Shown: piece by piece, positions 24,937 to 33,796 of the stretch
How positions within the stretch are numbered: the first letter of the stretch is position 1
Layout of the letters: every line of letters starts with the position of its first letter
Notes under the pieces: generated by a model
Told to the model about the DNA's origin: nothing
Databases searched by the model: none
Seen by the model: only the letters and a program-made list of their open reading frames with translations
Assembly (NCBI RefSeq): GCF_006715725.1
Contig: NZ_VFNU01000001.1
Coordinates: 2,356,001-2,420,000 of the forward strand
Length of the DNA stretch: 64,000 nucleotides
Direction of reading: 5' to 3'
Source: Nocardioides sp. SLBN-35
GTDB lineage: Bacteria; Actinomycetota; Actinomycetes; Propionibacteriales; Nocardioidaceae
Position numbers and translations under genes: made by a program

Positions 24937-25552
24937 CCTCGCCGAGGTGGGGCAGCCCGGCCCACAGGAGTCGCGCGGCGACGTCGGTCACCTCGTCCAG
25001 GCTCGCCGCCGGGTGCTCCTGCCACCAGCGGGCGACGCCGTCGACGCCGGTGATGAGGAGCTCGACGACCACCTCGGCCGCGGTCGAGCCGTGGGGGAGG
25101 CCCGCGCGGTCGAGGTCGGGTCCGAGCATGGTGGCGACCGCCTGGGTGCGGGCGGTGCGGAAGGTCCGCAGCGCCCGGTCCAGCTCGGGGTCGCCGGTCG
25201 GGATCGGGTCGACCAGGATCCGGCGGGCGGCGGGACGCTGCCGCGCGAAGGAGAGGTACGCCGCCACGGTCGCCCGCATCCGGTCCCGGCCCGCCCCCGC
25301 CCCAGTGATGCCGGCACCCACCTCGGCCAGCATGGCGGCGTTCTGGGTGTCCAGGACGTGGAGGTAGAGGTCGCGCTTGGAGCGGAAGTGGTCGTAGAGC
25401 ACGGTCCTGCTGACGCCGGCAGCACCCGCGATCTCGCCGACCGACGCGGCGTCGTACCCACGGGCGGCGAACACCTCGACCGCCGCGGCCTCGATCCGCT
25501 CGCGGCGAGCCGATGCGCTGAGCCGCCGGCGGAGGCCCTCGGTGGTGCTCAC
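24926..25552 (-). CDS. TetR-family transcriptional regulator
   Basis: 208 residues. The N-terminal helix-turn-helix reads RERIEAAAVEVFAARGYDAASVGEIAGAAGVSRTVLYDHFRSKRDLY, a typical TetR DNA-binding domain; the rest is an all-helical ligand domain. Start GTG 25552 has an AGGAGG ribosome site on the minus strand. It is divergent from a Tat-exported flavoprotein gene, and two copies of an ACCGAC-N6-GTCGGT palindrome lie between them, one near each gene. It most likely represses both itself and the flavoprotein operon, released by an unknown ligand. Confidence 0.9.
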   Translation of the reverse strand: MSTTEGLRRRLSASARRERIEAAAVEVFAARGYDAASVGEIAGAAGVSRTVLYDHFRSKRDLYLHVLDTQNAAMLAEVGAGITGAGAGRDRMRATVAAYLSFARQRPAARRILVDPIPTGDPELDRALRTFRTARTQAVATMLGPDLDRAGLPHGSTAAEVVVELLITGVDGVARWWQEHPAASLDEVTDVAARLLWAGLPHLGEVRT

Positions 25553-25578
25553 GACGCCTCCTCGCTGCGGTCGCCCGG

Positions 25579-25596
25579 ACCGACAGGAACGTCGGT
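25579..25596. promoter_or_regulatory. TetR operator copy 1 (ACCGAC-N6-GTCGGT)
   Basis: Half-sites ACCGAC (25579-25584) and GTCGGT (25591-25596) with six bases between. It lies 27 bases upstream of the tetR start codon, where it would block tetR transcription. Confidence 0.65.
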
Positions 25597-25610
25597 TGCG
25601 GGCGTCTCTC

Positions 25611-25640
25611 TTGACCGGATGTGGTTCAGGTCACGATACT
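25611..25640 (+). promoter_or_regulatory. Promoter of the flavoprotein operon
   Basis: TTGACC (25611-25616) and GATACT (25635-25640) with an 18-base spacer. Transcription would start near 25647, just before operator copy 2. Confidence 0.5.
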
Positions 25641-25654
25641 CGCTGTCAACGACT

Positions 25655-25674
25655 AACCGACACCAGTGTCGGTT
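25655..25674. promoter_or_regulatory. TetR operator copy 2, 20-bp perfect palindrome
   Basis: AACCGACAC-CA-GTGTCGGTT. The inner ACCGAC-N6-GTCGGT has the same half-sites and spacing as copy 1. It lies about 8 bases downstream of the predicted flavoprotein transcription start and 22 bases before its ATG. Confidence 0.75.
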
Positions 25675-25696
25675 GGAGATCATGGGGTGATCGCCG

Positions 25697-27445
25697 ATGG
25701 CGCAGCTGGACCGTCGTACCTTGCTCACGTCCGCGGGTGCCGTCGGCGCCGGCGCGGTCCTCGCCGGCACCGGGCTGGCCCCGGCGTTCGCGGCCACTCC
25801 CGGCAAGCGGGTCGCCGTCCTCGGTGGCGGCATGGCCGGACTGACCGCCGCGCACGAGCTCGTCGAGCGGGGCTTCGAGGTGACCGTCTTCGAGCCGTCC
25901 GCCTGGGGCGGCAAGGCCCGCAGCATCCCGGTCGCCGGCACCGCCGCGGGTGGTCGCGCCGACCTGCCGGGCGAGCACGGCTTCCGGTTCTTCCCCGGCT
26001 TCTACCACCACGTCCCGGAGACGATGCGACGGATCCCGTTCGGGAACGGGACCGTCGGCGACAACCTGGTCGCCGCCAGCGGCGGCAAGTTCCTGCGCTC
26101 CGGCGACCACGCCGACGCCTTCGTGTTCGGCATCGGGCCGGACCCGCAGCAGGTCCTCACGGTCGACGGCCTGCGCCGGTTCCTGCGCGACACGCTCGGC
26201 GGTTCCGCCGTGCCTCCACACGAGTTCACCTACTTCGTCGAGCGGCTGCTCGTCTTCCTCACCAGCTGCGACGAGCGCCGTCTCGGGCAGTGGGAGAAGG
26301 TCAGCTGGTGGGACTTCGTCGGCGCGGCGAAGCGGTCCACGCCGTACCAGAAGATCCTCGCCGCCGGCCTCACCCGCAACCTGGTCGCGGCCAAGGAGAC
26401 CATCGCCAGCACCCGCACCATCGGCAACATGGGCGAGGCCTTCGTCTACAACATGATGGGTCGGGGCAACGACGGCGCGCTCGACCGGGTGCTCGACCTG
26501 CCGACCAACGAGGCCTGGATCGACCCGTGGCTGACCTACCTGCGCGGGCGCGGCGTCCGCTTCGTCGCCGGCCAAGGGCTGGTCCGCTACGAGACCGCGG
26601 GCGGGCGGATCACCGCTGCCGTCCTCGCCGACGCCGCCGGCGCGACGAGCCGCGTCGAGGCGGACTGGTTCGTCAGCGCGATGCCGGTCGAGCGGGTGGT
26701 CCCGACCCTGACTCCGGACGTCCTCGCCCTCGACCCCGGCCTGCAGCGGCTCTCGGCGCTCAAGACCGACTGGATGGTGGGCATCCAGTTCTTCCTGCGC
26801 GCACCGGTGCCGATCACCAAGGGGCACATCACCTTCATCGACTCTCCGTGGGCGCTCACCGCGCTGACCCAGGGCCAGTTCTGGGCGGACCGCGTGGTCT
26901 CCCGCGACTACGGCGACGGGGAGGTGGTCGACATCCTCTCCGTCGACGTCTCCAACTGGGACGCGCCCGGGATCCTGTACGGCAAGCCGGCCAAGGAGTG
27001 CACCCGCCAGGAGATCGCCGATGAGGTGCTCGCCCAGATCCGCGACCACCACACCGCCGGCGACCTGCTGCCCGAGGGGATCATCCATTCGTGGTTCCTC
27101 GACCCCGGCGTCCAGTGGAACGCCGCGGCCGGCCGCAACACCAACGAGACGCCGCTGCTGGTCAACACCGTCGACTCCTGGTCCAGCCGGCCGACCGCCC
27201 GCACCCGGATCCCCAACCTGCTGCTCAGCGGCGACTTCGTGCAGACCGACATCGACCTGGCCACGATGGAGGGGGCCAACGAGTCGGCCCGGCACGCCGT
27301 CAACGCGCTCCTCGACGAGGCCGATTCGCCGGCGGCGCGGGCCAAGACCTTCACGCTCTACGACCCGCCCGAGTTCGCCCTGCTCAAGCAGGCCGACAAG
27401 GTGCTCTACAAGCTCGGCCGGCGCAACCTGCTCGACCTCGGCTGA
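25697..27445 (+). CDS. Tat-exported FAD-dependent oxidoreductase (amine oxidase/phytoene desaturase-like)
   Basis: 582 residues. A twin-arginine signal (LDRRTLLTSAG, then an Ala/Gly-rich hydrophobic run to about residue 33) precedes an FAD Rossmann motif VAVLGGGMAGLTAAHEL and GGKARS. The C-terminal flavin segment is NLLLSGDFVQTDIDLATMEGANESARHAVNALL. Similar proteins are annotated as hydroxysqualene dehydroxylase-like or FAD-dependent oxidoreductases; the substrate is unknown, perhaps a terpenoid or other lipid. ATG 25697 follows GGGGTGA. Controlled by the divergent TetR through a perfect operator. A small membrane protein gene follows 24 bases later. Confidence 0.82.
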   Translation: MAQLDRRTLLTSAGAVGAGAVLAGTGLAPAFAATPGKRVAVLGGGMAGLTAAHELVERGFEVTVFEPSAWGGKARSIPVAGTAAGGRADLPGEHGFRFFPGFYHHVPETMRRIPFGNGTVGDNLVAASGGKFLRSGDHADAFVFGIGPDPQQVLTVDGLRRFLRDTLGGSAVPPHEFTYFVERLLVFLTSCDERRLGQWEKVSWWDFVGAAKRSTPYQKILAAGLTRNLVAAKETIASTRTIGNMGEAFVYNMMGRGNDGALDRVLDLPTNEAWIDPWLTYLRGRGVRFVAGQGLVRYETAGGRITAAVLADAAGATSRVEADWFVSAMPVERVVPTLTPDVLALDPGLQRLSALKTDWMVGIQFFLRAPVPITKGHITFIDSPWALTALTQGQFWADRVVSRDYGDGEVVDILSVDVSNWDAPGILYGKPAKECTRQEIADEVLAQIRDHHTAGDLLPEGIIHSWFLDPGVQWNAAAGRNTNETPLLVNTVDSWSSRPTARTRIPNLLLSGDFVQTDIDLATMEGANESARHAVNALLDEADSPAARAKTFTLYDPPEFALLKQADKVLYKLGRRNLLDLG

Positions 27446-27469
27446 CAGGTCGGCTGACAGAGTGGGGAC

Positions 27470-27838
27470 ATGACCGTCCCCCTCACGGCCAAGGCCGTCA
27501 CCGGAGCCTTCGTCGCCAGCGGCGTCGTGCACCTCGTCCGCCCGCAGGTGTTCGAGCCGTTGGTTCCCGAGCAGCTGCCCGGCGGCCCACGGCCGTGGGT
27601 GACGTGGAGCGGTGTCGCCGAGCTGGCCTGCGCCGCCGGCATGCTGCACCCGCGCACCCGCCGGGTCGCGGCGTACGCCGGCGCGGCGCTGTTGGCCGGC
27701 GTGCTCCCGGGGAACGTGAAGATGGCGCTCGACGCCCAGCGCGGCGACAACGCGGTGCTCAAGGCCGGCACGCTGGCCCGGCTGCCGCTCCAGGTGCCGA
27801 TGATCCGCGCGATGCTGAAGGCGGCACGCGCGGCCTGA
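27470..27838 (+). CDS. Small DoxX-like membrane protein
   Basis: 122 residues with three or four short hydrophobic segments (VTGAFVASGVVHLV, GVAELACAAGMLH, VAAYAGAALLAGVLPGNVKMAL), resembling DoxX/YphA-like four-helix membrane proteins. Function unknown. ATG 27470 has GTGGGGAC just upstream. It lies 24 bases after the flavoprotein gene and shares its direction, so it is probably part of the same TetR-controlled unit. A short direct duplication (GGCTGACAG-like, 27441-27459) sits in the gap. Confidence 0.7.
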   Translation: MTVPLTAKAVTGAFVASGVVHLVRPQVFEPLVPEQLPGGPRPWVTWSGVAELACAAGMLHPRTRRVAAYAGAALLAGVLPGNVKMALDAQRGDNAVLKAGTLARLPLQVPMIRAMLKAARAA

Positions 27839-27886
27839 GCGTTACTGGTTCGCTGCGCCGCGGGGCCCGGCCGTAGGCTTCGGCCC

Positions 27887-29665
27887 GTGCTGATGCGGAT
27901 GTCGACCCTGTTCGTTCGGACCCTGCGCGAGGACCCCTCGGACGCGGAGGTCCCGAGCCACCGGCTGCTCGTGCGCGCCGGCTACATCCGCCGCGCCGCG
28001 CCGGGCATCTACACCTGGCTGCCGCTGGGCCTGGCCGTGCTGCGCAAGATCGAGGGCATCATCCGCGAAGAGATGAACGGGATCGGCGCGCAGGAGGTGT
28101 CCTTCCCCGCGCTGCTGCCGCGCGAGCCCTACGAGGCGACCAACCGCTGGACCGAGTACGGCGAGGGCATCTTCCGGCTCAAGGACCGCAAGGACGCCGA
28201 CTACCTCCTCGGTCCCACGCACGAGGAGATGTTCACCCTCCTCGTCAAGGACATGTACAGCTCCTACAAGGACCTGCCGCTGAGCCTCTACCAGATCCAG
28301 ACCAAGTACCGCGACGAGGCGCGGCCCCGCGCAGGCCTGCTGCGTGGGCGCGAGTTCACGATGAAGGACTCCTACTCCTTCGACGTCAGCGACGCGGGCC
28401 TCGAGGTGTCCTACCAGAACCACCGCGACGCCTACGTCCGGATCTTCGACCGGCTCGGCTTCGACTACGCCATCGTCAAGGCCACCGCCGGCGCGATGGG
28501 CGGCTCGAAGTCGGAGGAGTTCCTCGCCAAGGCCGAGGTCGGCGAGGACACCTACGTCCGCTGCACCCACTGCGACTACGCCGCCAACGTCGAGGCCGTG
28601 CAGGTCCGCCCGCCCGCGCCCACGTCGTACGACGCACTGCCGGCCGCCCACGCCGAGCCGACCCCCGACACCCCGACCATCGACACGCTGGTCGCCCACC
28701 TCAACGCGGCCTATCCCCGCGAGGACCGTCCGTGGGTGGCCGGTGACACGCTCAAGAACGTCGTCGTCGTGCTGAAGCACCCCGACGGTACCCGCGAGCC
28801 CCTCGCCATCGGCCTACCCGGCGACCGTGAGGTCGACCAGAAGCGGCTCGAGGGCCAGCTCGAGCCGATCGAGGTCGAGCCCATGGACGAGGCCGAGTTC
28901 GCCAAGCACCCCGCGCTGGTCAAGGGCTACATCGGGCCCGGAGCGCTCGGCGAGGAGAGCAAGTCCGGTATCCGCTTCCTCCTCGACCCCCGGGTCGCCG
29001 ACGGCACCCGCTGGGTGACCGGCGCCGACGTCCACGGCTCCCACGTCATCGACCTCGTGGCCGGCCGCGACTTCACCGCTGACGGCACCATCGAGGCCGC
29101 CGAGGTCCGCGACGGCGACGCCTGCCCCAACTGCACCGAGGGCACGCTCGAGACCGCCCGCGGCATCGAGATGGGCCACGTCTTCCAGCTCGGCCGCAAG
29201 TACGCCGACGCGCTCGACCTCAAGGTGCTCGACGAGAACGGCAAGCTGGTCACCGTCACGATGGGCTCCTACGGCATCGGCGTCACGCGCGCGGTGGCCG
29301 CGATCGCCGAGGACACCCTCGACGAGATCGGCCTGTGTTGGCCGCGCCACGTCGCGCCCGCCGACGTCCACGTCGTCGCTGCCGGCAAGGACGAGGCCGT
29401 GTTCGCCGCGGCGGACGAGCTCGTCGCGGGGCTCACCGCCGCCGGCCTCGACGTCATCTACGACGACCGCGCCGGCAAGATCAGCCCCGGGGTGAAGTTC
29501 AAGGACGCCGAGCTGATCGGCGTACCGACCATCGTCACCGTCGGGCGCGGCGTGGCCGATCCCGACAACAAGGTCATCGAGATCAAGGACCGGCGCAGCG
29601 GGGAGCGGCAGGAGGTCGCCCTCGGCGACGCCGTCGCCGCGCTGACGGCGATCGTCCGGGGCTGA
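27887..29665 (+). CDS. proS: Prolyl-tRNA synthetase (bacterial type with editing domain)
   Basis: Charges tRNA-Pro. 592 residues. Class II motifs: motif 1 region at residues 30-75, motif 2 in [27 protein letters not shown], motif 3 in [15 protein letters not shown]. Between motifs 2 and 3 lies the YbaK-like editing insertion (about residues 230-385) that removes Ala-tRNA-Pro. The C-terminal anticodon domain holds [23 protein letters not shown] 27887 has TAGGCT (27874-27879) ending 7 bases upstream, so the mRNA looks leaderless. Followed by a HAD gene and the DUF4439-rimP region as in mycobacteria (proS, Rv2844, rimP). Confidence 0.96.
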   Translation: MLMRMSTLFVRTLREDPSDAEVPSHRLLVRAGYIRRAAPGIYTWLPLGLAVLRKIEGIIREEMNGIGAQEVSFPALLPREPYEATNRWTEYGEGIFRLKDRKDADYLLGPTHEEMFTLLVKDMYSSYKDLPLSLYQIQTKYRDEARPRAGLLRGREFTMKDSYSFDVSDAGLEVSYQNHRDAYVRIFDRLGFDYAIVKATAGAMGGSKSEEFLAKAEVGEDTYVRCTHCDYAANVEAVQVRPPAPTSYDALPAAHAEPTPDTPTIDTLVAHLNAAYPREDRPWVAGDTLKNVVVVLKHPDGTREPLAIGLPGDREVDQKRLEGQLEPIEVEPMDEAEFAKHPALVKGYIGPGALGEESKSGIRFLLDPRVADGTRWVTGADVHGSHVIDLVAGRDFTADGTIEAAEVRDGDACPNCTEGTLETARGIEMGHVFQLGRKYADALDLKVLDENGKLVTVTMGSYGIGVTRAVAAIAEDTLDEIGLCWPRHVAPADVHVVAAGKDEAVFAAADELVAGLTAAGLDVIYDDRAGKISPGVKFKDAELIGVPTIVTVGRGVADPDNKVIEIKDRRSGERQEVALGDAVAALTAIVRG

Positions 29666-29670
29666 TCCCG

Positions 29671-30381
29671 GTGGCGGTCGACGCGGTCATCTTCGACTGG
29701 GGCGGCACGCTGACCGCCTGGCACGACATCGACTTCCACGCGGAGTCGCTCGCCCTCGCGCAGGCCGTGCGAACAACGCCGGACACGTCCGACGACCACC
29801 ACGCGCACGCCGTCCGCCTGCACGAGGCCGGCAGCGTGGTCTGGGGCCGCAGCCGCGACCACCAGCGCAGCGCCACCATCGGCGACCTGTTCGACGCGGC
29901 CGGCCTCGACCACGACCCGGACCTGCTCGACGCCTACTACGCGTTCTGGGAGCCGCACACCCTCACTGACCCCGAGGTCGGCCCGCTGTGGCGGTGGCTG
30001 CGCAGCGAGGGGATCAAGGTCGGCGTCCTGTCCAACACGATCTGGCCGCGCGCCTGGCACCGCGGGTACTTCGAGCGCGACGGCGTCCTCGACCTCCTCG
30101 ACGGCGACGTCTACACGAGCGAGGTCCCGTGGACGAAGCCCTCGCCCGAGGCCTTCCGCGCGGCCATGGACGCCGTCGGCGTGACCGACCCCGCCGCCTG
30201 TGTGTACGTCGGCGACCGGCTCTTCGACGACGTCTGGGGCGCGCAGAACGCGGGGATGCGGGCCGTGCACGTCCCGCACAGCACCATCCCGGCCGACCAG
30301 GTGGGCCACACCGAGGGCGAGCCCGACGCCGTCGCGCACCGCCTCTCCGAGCTGCCCGGACTGCTCGCTCCCTGGCGCTGA
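29671..30381 (+). CDS. HAD-superfamily hydrolase
   Basis: 236 residues of the HAD fold with a helical cap. Motif I is IFDWGGTLT: the nucleophile Asp is present but the usual second Asp of DxD is Gly, as in some HAD-IA proteins such as YihX. Motif II is VLSNT, motif III the Lys of WTKPSPEAF, motif IV GDRLFDDVWGAQNAGM. A small-molecule phosphatase is likely; the Gly change lowers certainty about phosphatase activity. GTG 29671 lies 5 bases after proS, so it is co-transcribed. Confidence 0.85.
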   Translation: MAVDAVIFDWGGTLTAWHDIDFHAESLALAQAVRTTPDTSDDHHAHAVRLHEAGSVVWGRSRDHQRSATIGDLFDAAGLDHDPDLLDAYYAFWEPHTLTDPEVGPLWRWLRSEGIKVGVLSNTIWPRAWHRGYFERDGVLDLLDGDVYTSEVPWTKPSPEAFRAAMDAVGVTDPAACVYVGDRLFDDVWGAQNAGMRAVHVPHSTIPADQVGHTEGEPDAVAHRLSELPGLLAPWR

Positions 30382-30629
30382 TCGGACTCAGGTGAGGGTT
30401 CCCTCATCTGCAGGTTTGTGCAGTGCACATTTATGAGGATCGCAACCGCGGGCCCTCGGACGCGTTCTGTTGCATGATTGTGCACACGGCGGACGGTGAG
30501 CCCCACCTCTCCCGGTCGCCTGATGACCGTTGTCCCCGGTCACCATCGGTTCGCGACCCCGGCTTCGGGGGACGTCTCGGGAGTTCCCCGGATGTCGGAG
30601 GTCGCGAACCGGTGGCGTTTTTGGGGCGT
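30382..30629. other. Gap between convergent genes with hairpins and a dyad
   Basis: 248 bases without a supported gene, less GC-rich than its surroundings at 30400-30490. It holds a small hairpin TGAGGG-TT-CCCTCA (30393-30406) just after the HAD stop, a 13-bp dyad TGTGCA-G-TGCACA (30417-30429), and the inverted repeat described next. An open frame from 30423 on the plus strand has no ribosome site and poor codon use. Confidence 0.5.
30541..30622 (+). terminator. Inverted repeat with T-run between HAD and DUF4439 genes
   Basis: Arms 30541-30558 and 30600-30617 pair over 18 bases with two mismatches; the shared core is GGTCGCGAACCG. A short CCCCG/CGGGG hairpin lies in the loop. Five T residues (30618-30622) follow the right arm, making it the one terminator in the window with a T-tract. 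Confidence 0.6.
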
Positions 30630-31586
30630 TCAGAGGCCGGGCAGCCGGTCCGGCCGGCCACCGAAGGCGGTGCTGCGCACCGCGGCGTCGACGAGCGCGT
30701 CGACAGCCCAGGCGCGTGCCTCGCCGGTCGTGCTGGCGACGAGGTAGGCGTAGGTCTGCGTCGCTGACTCCTCGAGCGCGCGGGCACGGTCGGTGACCGC
30801 CGCGGGCGTGCCGAGGTCCGCCGGCAGGCCGTAGCCCGGCTCGGCGGCGACCGGCTCGGCGCCGGCGGCCCGCAGCCGGGCCATCAGGTCGTCGCGGCGC
30901 GTCCGGTGGGTCCTGTACGCCGAGGTGAGGGCGGCGTACAGCGCGGCGGAGCCGGACTGCGAGGTCTGGCCGCCGAGGACGCCGTACACGAAGACGGCGG
31001 CGTGCTCGGCGGCGAGCGTGGTCTGCAGGGCCTCGACGGCGGGCGGGGGGTCGCCGGCCGCGGCGGGCAGCGTGGCGGGGGGCCGGCTGGCGGGGCCGAC
31101 GAGGACCTGGGCGAGGGCGGCGGCCATCGAGGCCAGCACCTGGGCGAGACCGCCGCTGTGCGCCTCGCGGGCAGCGCCGACGAGCCGGTCGCGCAGCGCG
31201 GTCTCGGCGGTGACCAGGGCGGCGCGTGCCGCCGGGCGGTCCGCGGCGACCTCCGATGCGGTCGCGGTGACAGAGCCGCCGAGCTCGGCGGCGTGGGCGT
31301 CGTGGACCCGGGCGAGGCGGGCGGCGACCTTGAGGCCGGGCAGTGCGTCCGCGGTCGCCGCGGCCAGCGCGCCGGTGGTCGAGACGGCGGCCAGGACGGT
31401 CTCGACGAGGGTGCTGTCGGCGTCGGCCGCGGGCGCCGTGGGCGTCACCGCGCCCGACACGCCCGGGTCGTCGCCCGAGCCGAGGACGTCGTCGATCGCG
31501 TCGCATCCGGTCAGCACCAGCGTCGTTGCGCCGATCCCGCCGAGGAGGACGAGCCGTCGGGGGACGGGGCGGGGACCTGCAGGCAC
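30630..31586 (-). CDS. DUF4439 lipoprotein (ferritin-like domain)
   Basis: 318 residues. The N-terminus has Arg residues, a hydrophobic run and the lipobox LVLTGC, so it should be acylated on Cys28 and held on the outer face of the membrane. The C-terminal part (about residues 180-315) is the DUF4439 ferritin-like helical bundle with AAEHAAVFVYGVLGG and THRTRRDDLMARL. No metal function is proven for the family. GTG 31586 has TAGGGT on the minus strand (31593-31598) ending 6 bases upstream. The divergent position next to rimP matches M. tuberculosis Rv2844/rimP. Confidence 0.85.
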   Translation of the reverse strand: MPAGPRPVPRRLVLLGGIGATTLVLTGCDAIDDVLGSGDDPGVSGAVTPTAPAADADSTLVETVLAAVSTTGALAAATADALPGLKVAARLARVHDAHAAELGGSVTATASEVAADRPAARAALVTAETALRDRLVGAAREAHSGGLAQVLASMAAALAQVLVGPASRPPATLPAAAGDPPPAVEALQTTLAAEHAAVFVYGVLGGQTSQSGSAALYAALTSAYRTHRTRRDDLMARLRAAGAEPVAAEPGYGLPADLGTPAAVTDRARALEESATQTYAYLVASTTGEARAWAVDALVDAAVRSTAFGGRPDRLPGL

Positions 31587-31664
31587 CCGGCGACCCTATC
31601 GGGCAGGGGGCGGCCGGGTATCGTGTGCCTCGCACAGCCACAACAGGACACGGGGAGACTCACC

Positions 31665-32201
31665 ATGGGTACTCATTCCGCTCAGGGAGCGACAGCAGAG
31701 CGGATCGAGCACGTCCTCGTCGCTCCGCTCGCCGAGCTGGGCCTCGACCTCGAGGCCGTGGAGCTCACCCCCGCCGGGAAGCGTCGCGTGCTGCGGATCG
31801 CCGTCGACACCGACGGCGGGCTCACCCTCGATGACGTCGCGTCGGCGACCAAGGTGATCGACCGGGTCCTGGAGGACGACGGCCCCGACGGGGGAGCCAA
31901 GGCCCTCGGCGAGCTGCCGTACACGCTGGAGGTCACCTCCCGCGGCGTGGACCGGCCGCTCACCCTGCCGCGCCACTGGCGCCGCAACGAGGGGCGCCTG
32001 GTGAAGGTGTCGCTCGCCGACGACGCGACCGTGACCGGCCGGATCGGCACCAGCGACGACGAGGGCGTCGATCTCGCCGTCGACGGCGGCGAGCGCCGGG
32101 TCGCCTACAGCGAGGTGCGCAAGGCTTTGGTGCAGATCGAGTTCAACCGCAAAGACATGAAGAACGACACGAACGACGAGAACGACAAGGACGCCGACTG
32201 A
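31665..32201 (+). CDS. rimP: Ribosome maturation factor RimP
   Basis: Helps assemble the 30S subunit. 178 residues: N-terminal KH-like domain with [24 protein letters not shown] and [21 protein letters not shown], then the C-terminal SH3-like barrel, ending in an unusual Asp/Asn/Lys-rich tail (about 20 residues). ATG 31665 follows GGGGAGA. A TATCGT at 31619-31624 may be the -10, giving a leader of about 35 bases. The stop shares one base with the nusA start (TGATG). First gene of the rimP-nusA-ylxR-infB-rbfA-truB-ribF block. Confidence 0.93.
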   Translation: MGTHSAQGATAERIEHVLVAPLAELGLDLEAVELTPAGKRRVLRIAVDTDGGLTLDDVASATKVIDRVLEDDGPDGGAKALGELPYTLEVTSRGVDRPLTLPRHWRRNEGRLVKVSLADDATVTGRIGTSDDEGVDLAVDGGERRVAYSEVRKALVQIEFNRKDMKNDTNDENDKDAD

Positions 32202-33181
32202 TGGACATCGACCTCAGCATCCTCCGGACGCTGGAGCGCGAGAAGGAGATCAAGTTCGACGTCCTCGTCGAGGCGATCGAGCAGGCGCTGCTCACGGCGT
32301 ACCACAAGACCGAGGGCTCGGTCTCGCAGGCGCGGGTCGAGCTCAACCGCAAGACCGGGCACGTCACGGTGCTGGCCGCCGAGCTCGACGCCGAGGGCAA
32401 CAAGGTCGGCGAGTACGACGACACCCCGGACGGCTTCGGCCGCATCGCCGCGACGACCGCGAAGCAGATCATGCTGCAGCGGCTGCGCGACGCCGAGGAC
32501 GAGATCAAGTTCGGCGAGTTCTCCGGCAAGGAGGGCGACATCATCTCCGGCGTCATCCAGCAGGGCCGCAACCCCGACGACGTGCTCGTCGACCTCGGCC
32601 GGATCGAGGCCCACCTGCCCGCCAGCGAGCGCGTCCCCGGCGAGGACTACCGCCACGGCACCCGGATCAAGTGCCTGGTGGTCTCCGTCCGCAAGGGCAT
32701 GCGCGGCCCGCAGGTCACCCTGTCCCGTTCCCACCCGAGCCTGGTCAAGAAGCTCTTCGCACTCGAGGTCCCCGAGATCGCCGACGGCACCGTCGAGATC
32801 GCCGCCATCGCCCGCGAGGCCGGCCACCGCACCAAGATCGCGGTGAAGTCGACCGTCTCGGGCGTCAACGCCAAGGGTGCCTGCATCGGCCCGATGGGCC
32901 AGCGGGTGCGCAACGTGATGGCCGAGCTCGGCGGCGAGAAGATCGACATCGTCGACTGGTCCGACGACCCGGCCCGGCTCGTGGCCAACGCCCTGTCCCC
33001 GGCCCAGGTCCAGTCGGTGACCGTGGTCGACGCGGCCGCCCGCTCGGCCCGCGTCGTCGTCCCCGACTTCCAGCTGTCGCTGGCCATCGGCAAGGAGGGC
33101 CAGAACGCCCGCCTCGCTGCTCGCCTGACCGGCTGGCGCATCGACATCCACTCGGATGAGGAGGCCGGCGCAGCCGGCTGA
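32201..33181 (+). CDS. nusA: Transcription elongation/termination factor NusA
   Basis: Binds RNA polymerase and rut/nut RNA to control pausing and antitermination. 326 residues, the short actinobacterial form without the C-terminal acidic repeats. N-terminal polymerase-binding domain ([17 protein letters not shown]), S1 domain from about residue 105 ([22 protein letters not shown]), KH1 with [27 protein letters not shown], and KH2 with [26 protein letters not shown] 32201 is coupled to rimP by a one-base overlap. Confidence 0.96.
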   Translation: MDIDLSILRTLEREKEIKFDVLVEAIEQALLTAYHKTEGSVSQARVELNRKTGHVTVLAAELDAEGNKVGEYDDTPDGFGRIAATTAKQIMLQRLRDAEDEIKFGEFSGKEGDIISGVIQQGRNPDDVLVDLGRIEAHLPASERVPGEDYRHGTRIKCLVVSVRKGMRGPQVTLSRSHPSLVKKLFALEVPEIADGTVEIAAIAREAGHRTKIAVKSTVSGVNAKGACIGPMGQRVRNVMAELGGEKIDIVDWSDDPARLVANALSPAQVQSVTVVDAAARSARVVVPDFQLSLAIGKEGQNARLAARLTGWRIDIHSDEEAGAAG

Positions 33182-33199
33182 CGAGTCCGAGGGGATGCA

Positions 33200-33262
33200 G
33201 CCGACCCGGCGGAAACGCACCGGGGGAGCGAAGCGGAGGAGGGCGGATTGCGCCGGGTCGGC
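33200..33262 (+). terminator. Inverted repeat after nusA
   Basis: Twelve-base arms 33200-33211 and 33251-33262 are exact complements with a 39-base loop. It lies between nusA and ylxR and could be a weak terminator or attenuator inside the operon. Confidence 0.4.
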
Positions 33263-33318
33263 GTCACGCACCTCCCGGTTCGTGAACTCGGCACCCCAAC
33301 CGGTAGAGTTGGTTCTCG

Positions 33319-33687
33319 GTGGCACACCGACCGAATTCCCCTGCACGCCCTGACGCCGTCCCGATCCCGGGGCCCGTCCGGACCTGCATCGGATGCCGGG
33401 CACGCGCCACCAAGAGCGAGTTGTTGCGGGTGACCGCCGGCTCGGGACCCGACGGCCAGCCGGCCGTCGTCCCGGATCCTGGTGGCACCGCGCCGGGCCG
33501 TGGAGCGCACCTGCACCCCACGACCGGCTGCTACGACCTCGCGGTACGGCGGAAGGCCTTCTCCCGTGCGCTCCGGATCGCTCCGGGCGCGGGTGGGCAC
33601 TCCAGCGTGCCGGTGGGGGAGTACGTCGCCCAGGCGGCCGCAGCTCGGACCGATCCGACCGACAGAGACTGGAGCAACAGCTCATGA
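33319..33687 (+). CDS. YlxR-family RNA-binding protein
   Basis: 122 residues. The family core is PVRTCIGCRARATKSELLRVTA followed by GRGAHLHPTTGCYDLAVRRKAFSRALR, giving the C-x-x-C and GRG(A)xxH pattern. YlxR (RnpM) binds RNA and modulates RNase P in Bacillus; the role here is inferred. The GTG at 33319 is the only upstream start, giving ~18 extra residues before the core; a shorter protein is possible. It sits between nusA and infB as in almost all Gram-positive bacteria. Confidence 0.88.
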   Translation: MAHRPNSPARPDAVPIPGPVRTCIGCRARATKSELLRVTAGSGPDGQPAVVPDPGGTAPGRGAHLHPTTGCYDLAVRRKAFSRALRIAPGAGGHSSVPVGEYVAQAAAARTDPTDRDWSNSS

Positions 33688-33757
33688 GCACTCGATGAGT
33701 ACCTCGCGATGAGCCAGTTCGTTCTGCACCACCCACCAACGGTCTAGAGATCCAACC

Positions 33758-33796
33758 CGGGTCTTGGGCCAGAAGGAGAACCGTGGCCAAGACCCG
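33758..33796 (+). promoter_or_regulatory. Hairpin that would hide the infB ribosome-binding site
   Basis: Left arm 33758-33770 pairs with 33785-33796 over 12 bp with one bulged G (33768). The 14-base loop (33771-33784) contains the AGAAGGAGA ribosome site and the first two bases of the GTG start at 33783; the stem covers the first codons. This would reduce initiation unless the stem is opened. Confidence 0.55.

Noticed and set aside
30423..30767. Possible small gene in the gap after the HAD gene
   Set aside because: No ribosome site, mixed codon use, and it runs into the terminator repeat and the opposite DUF4439 gene.
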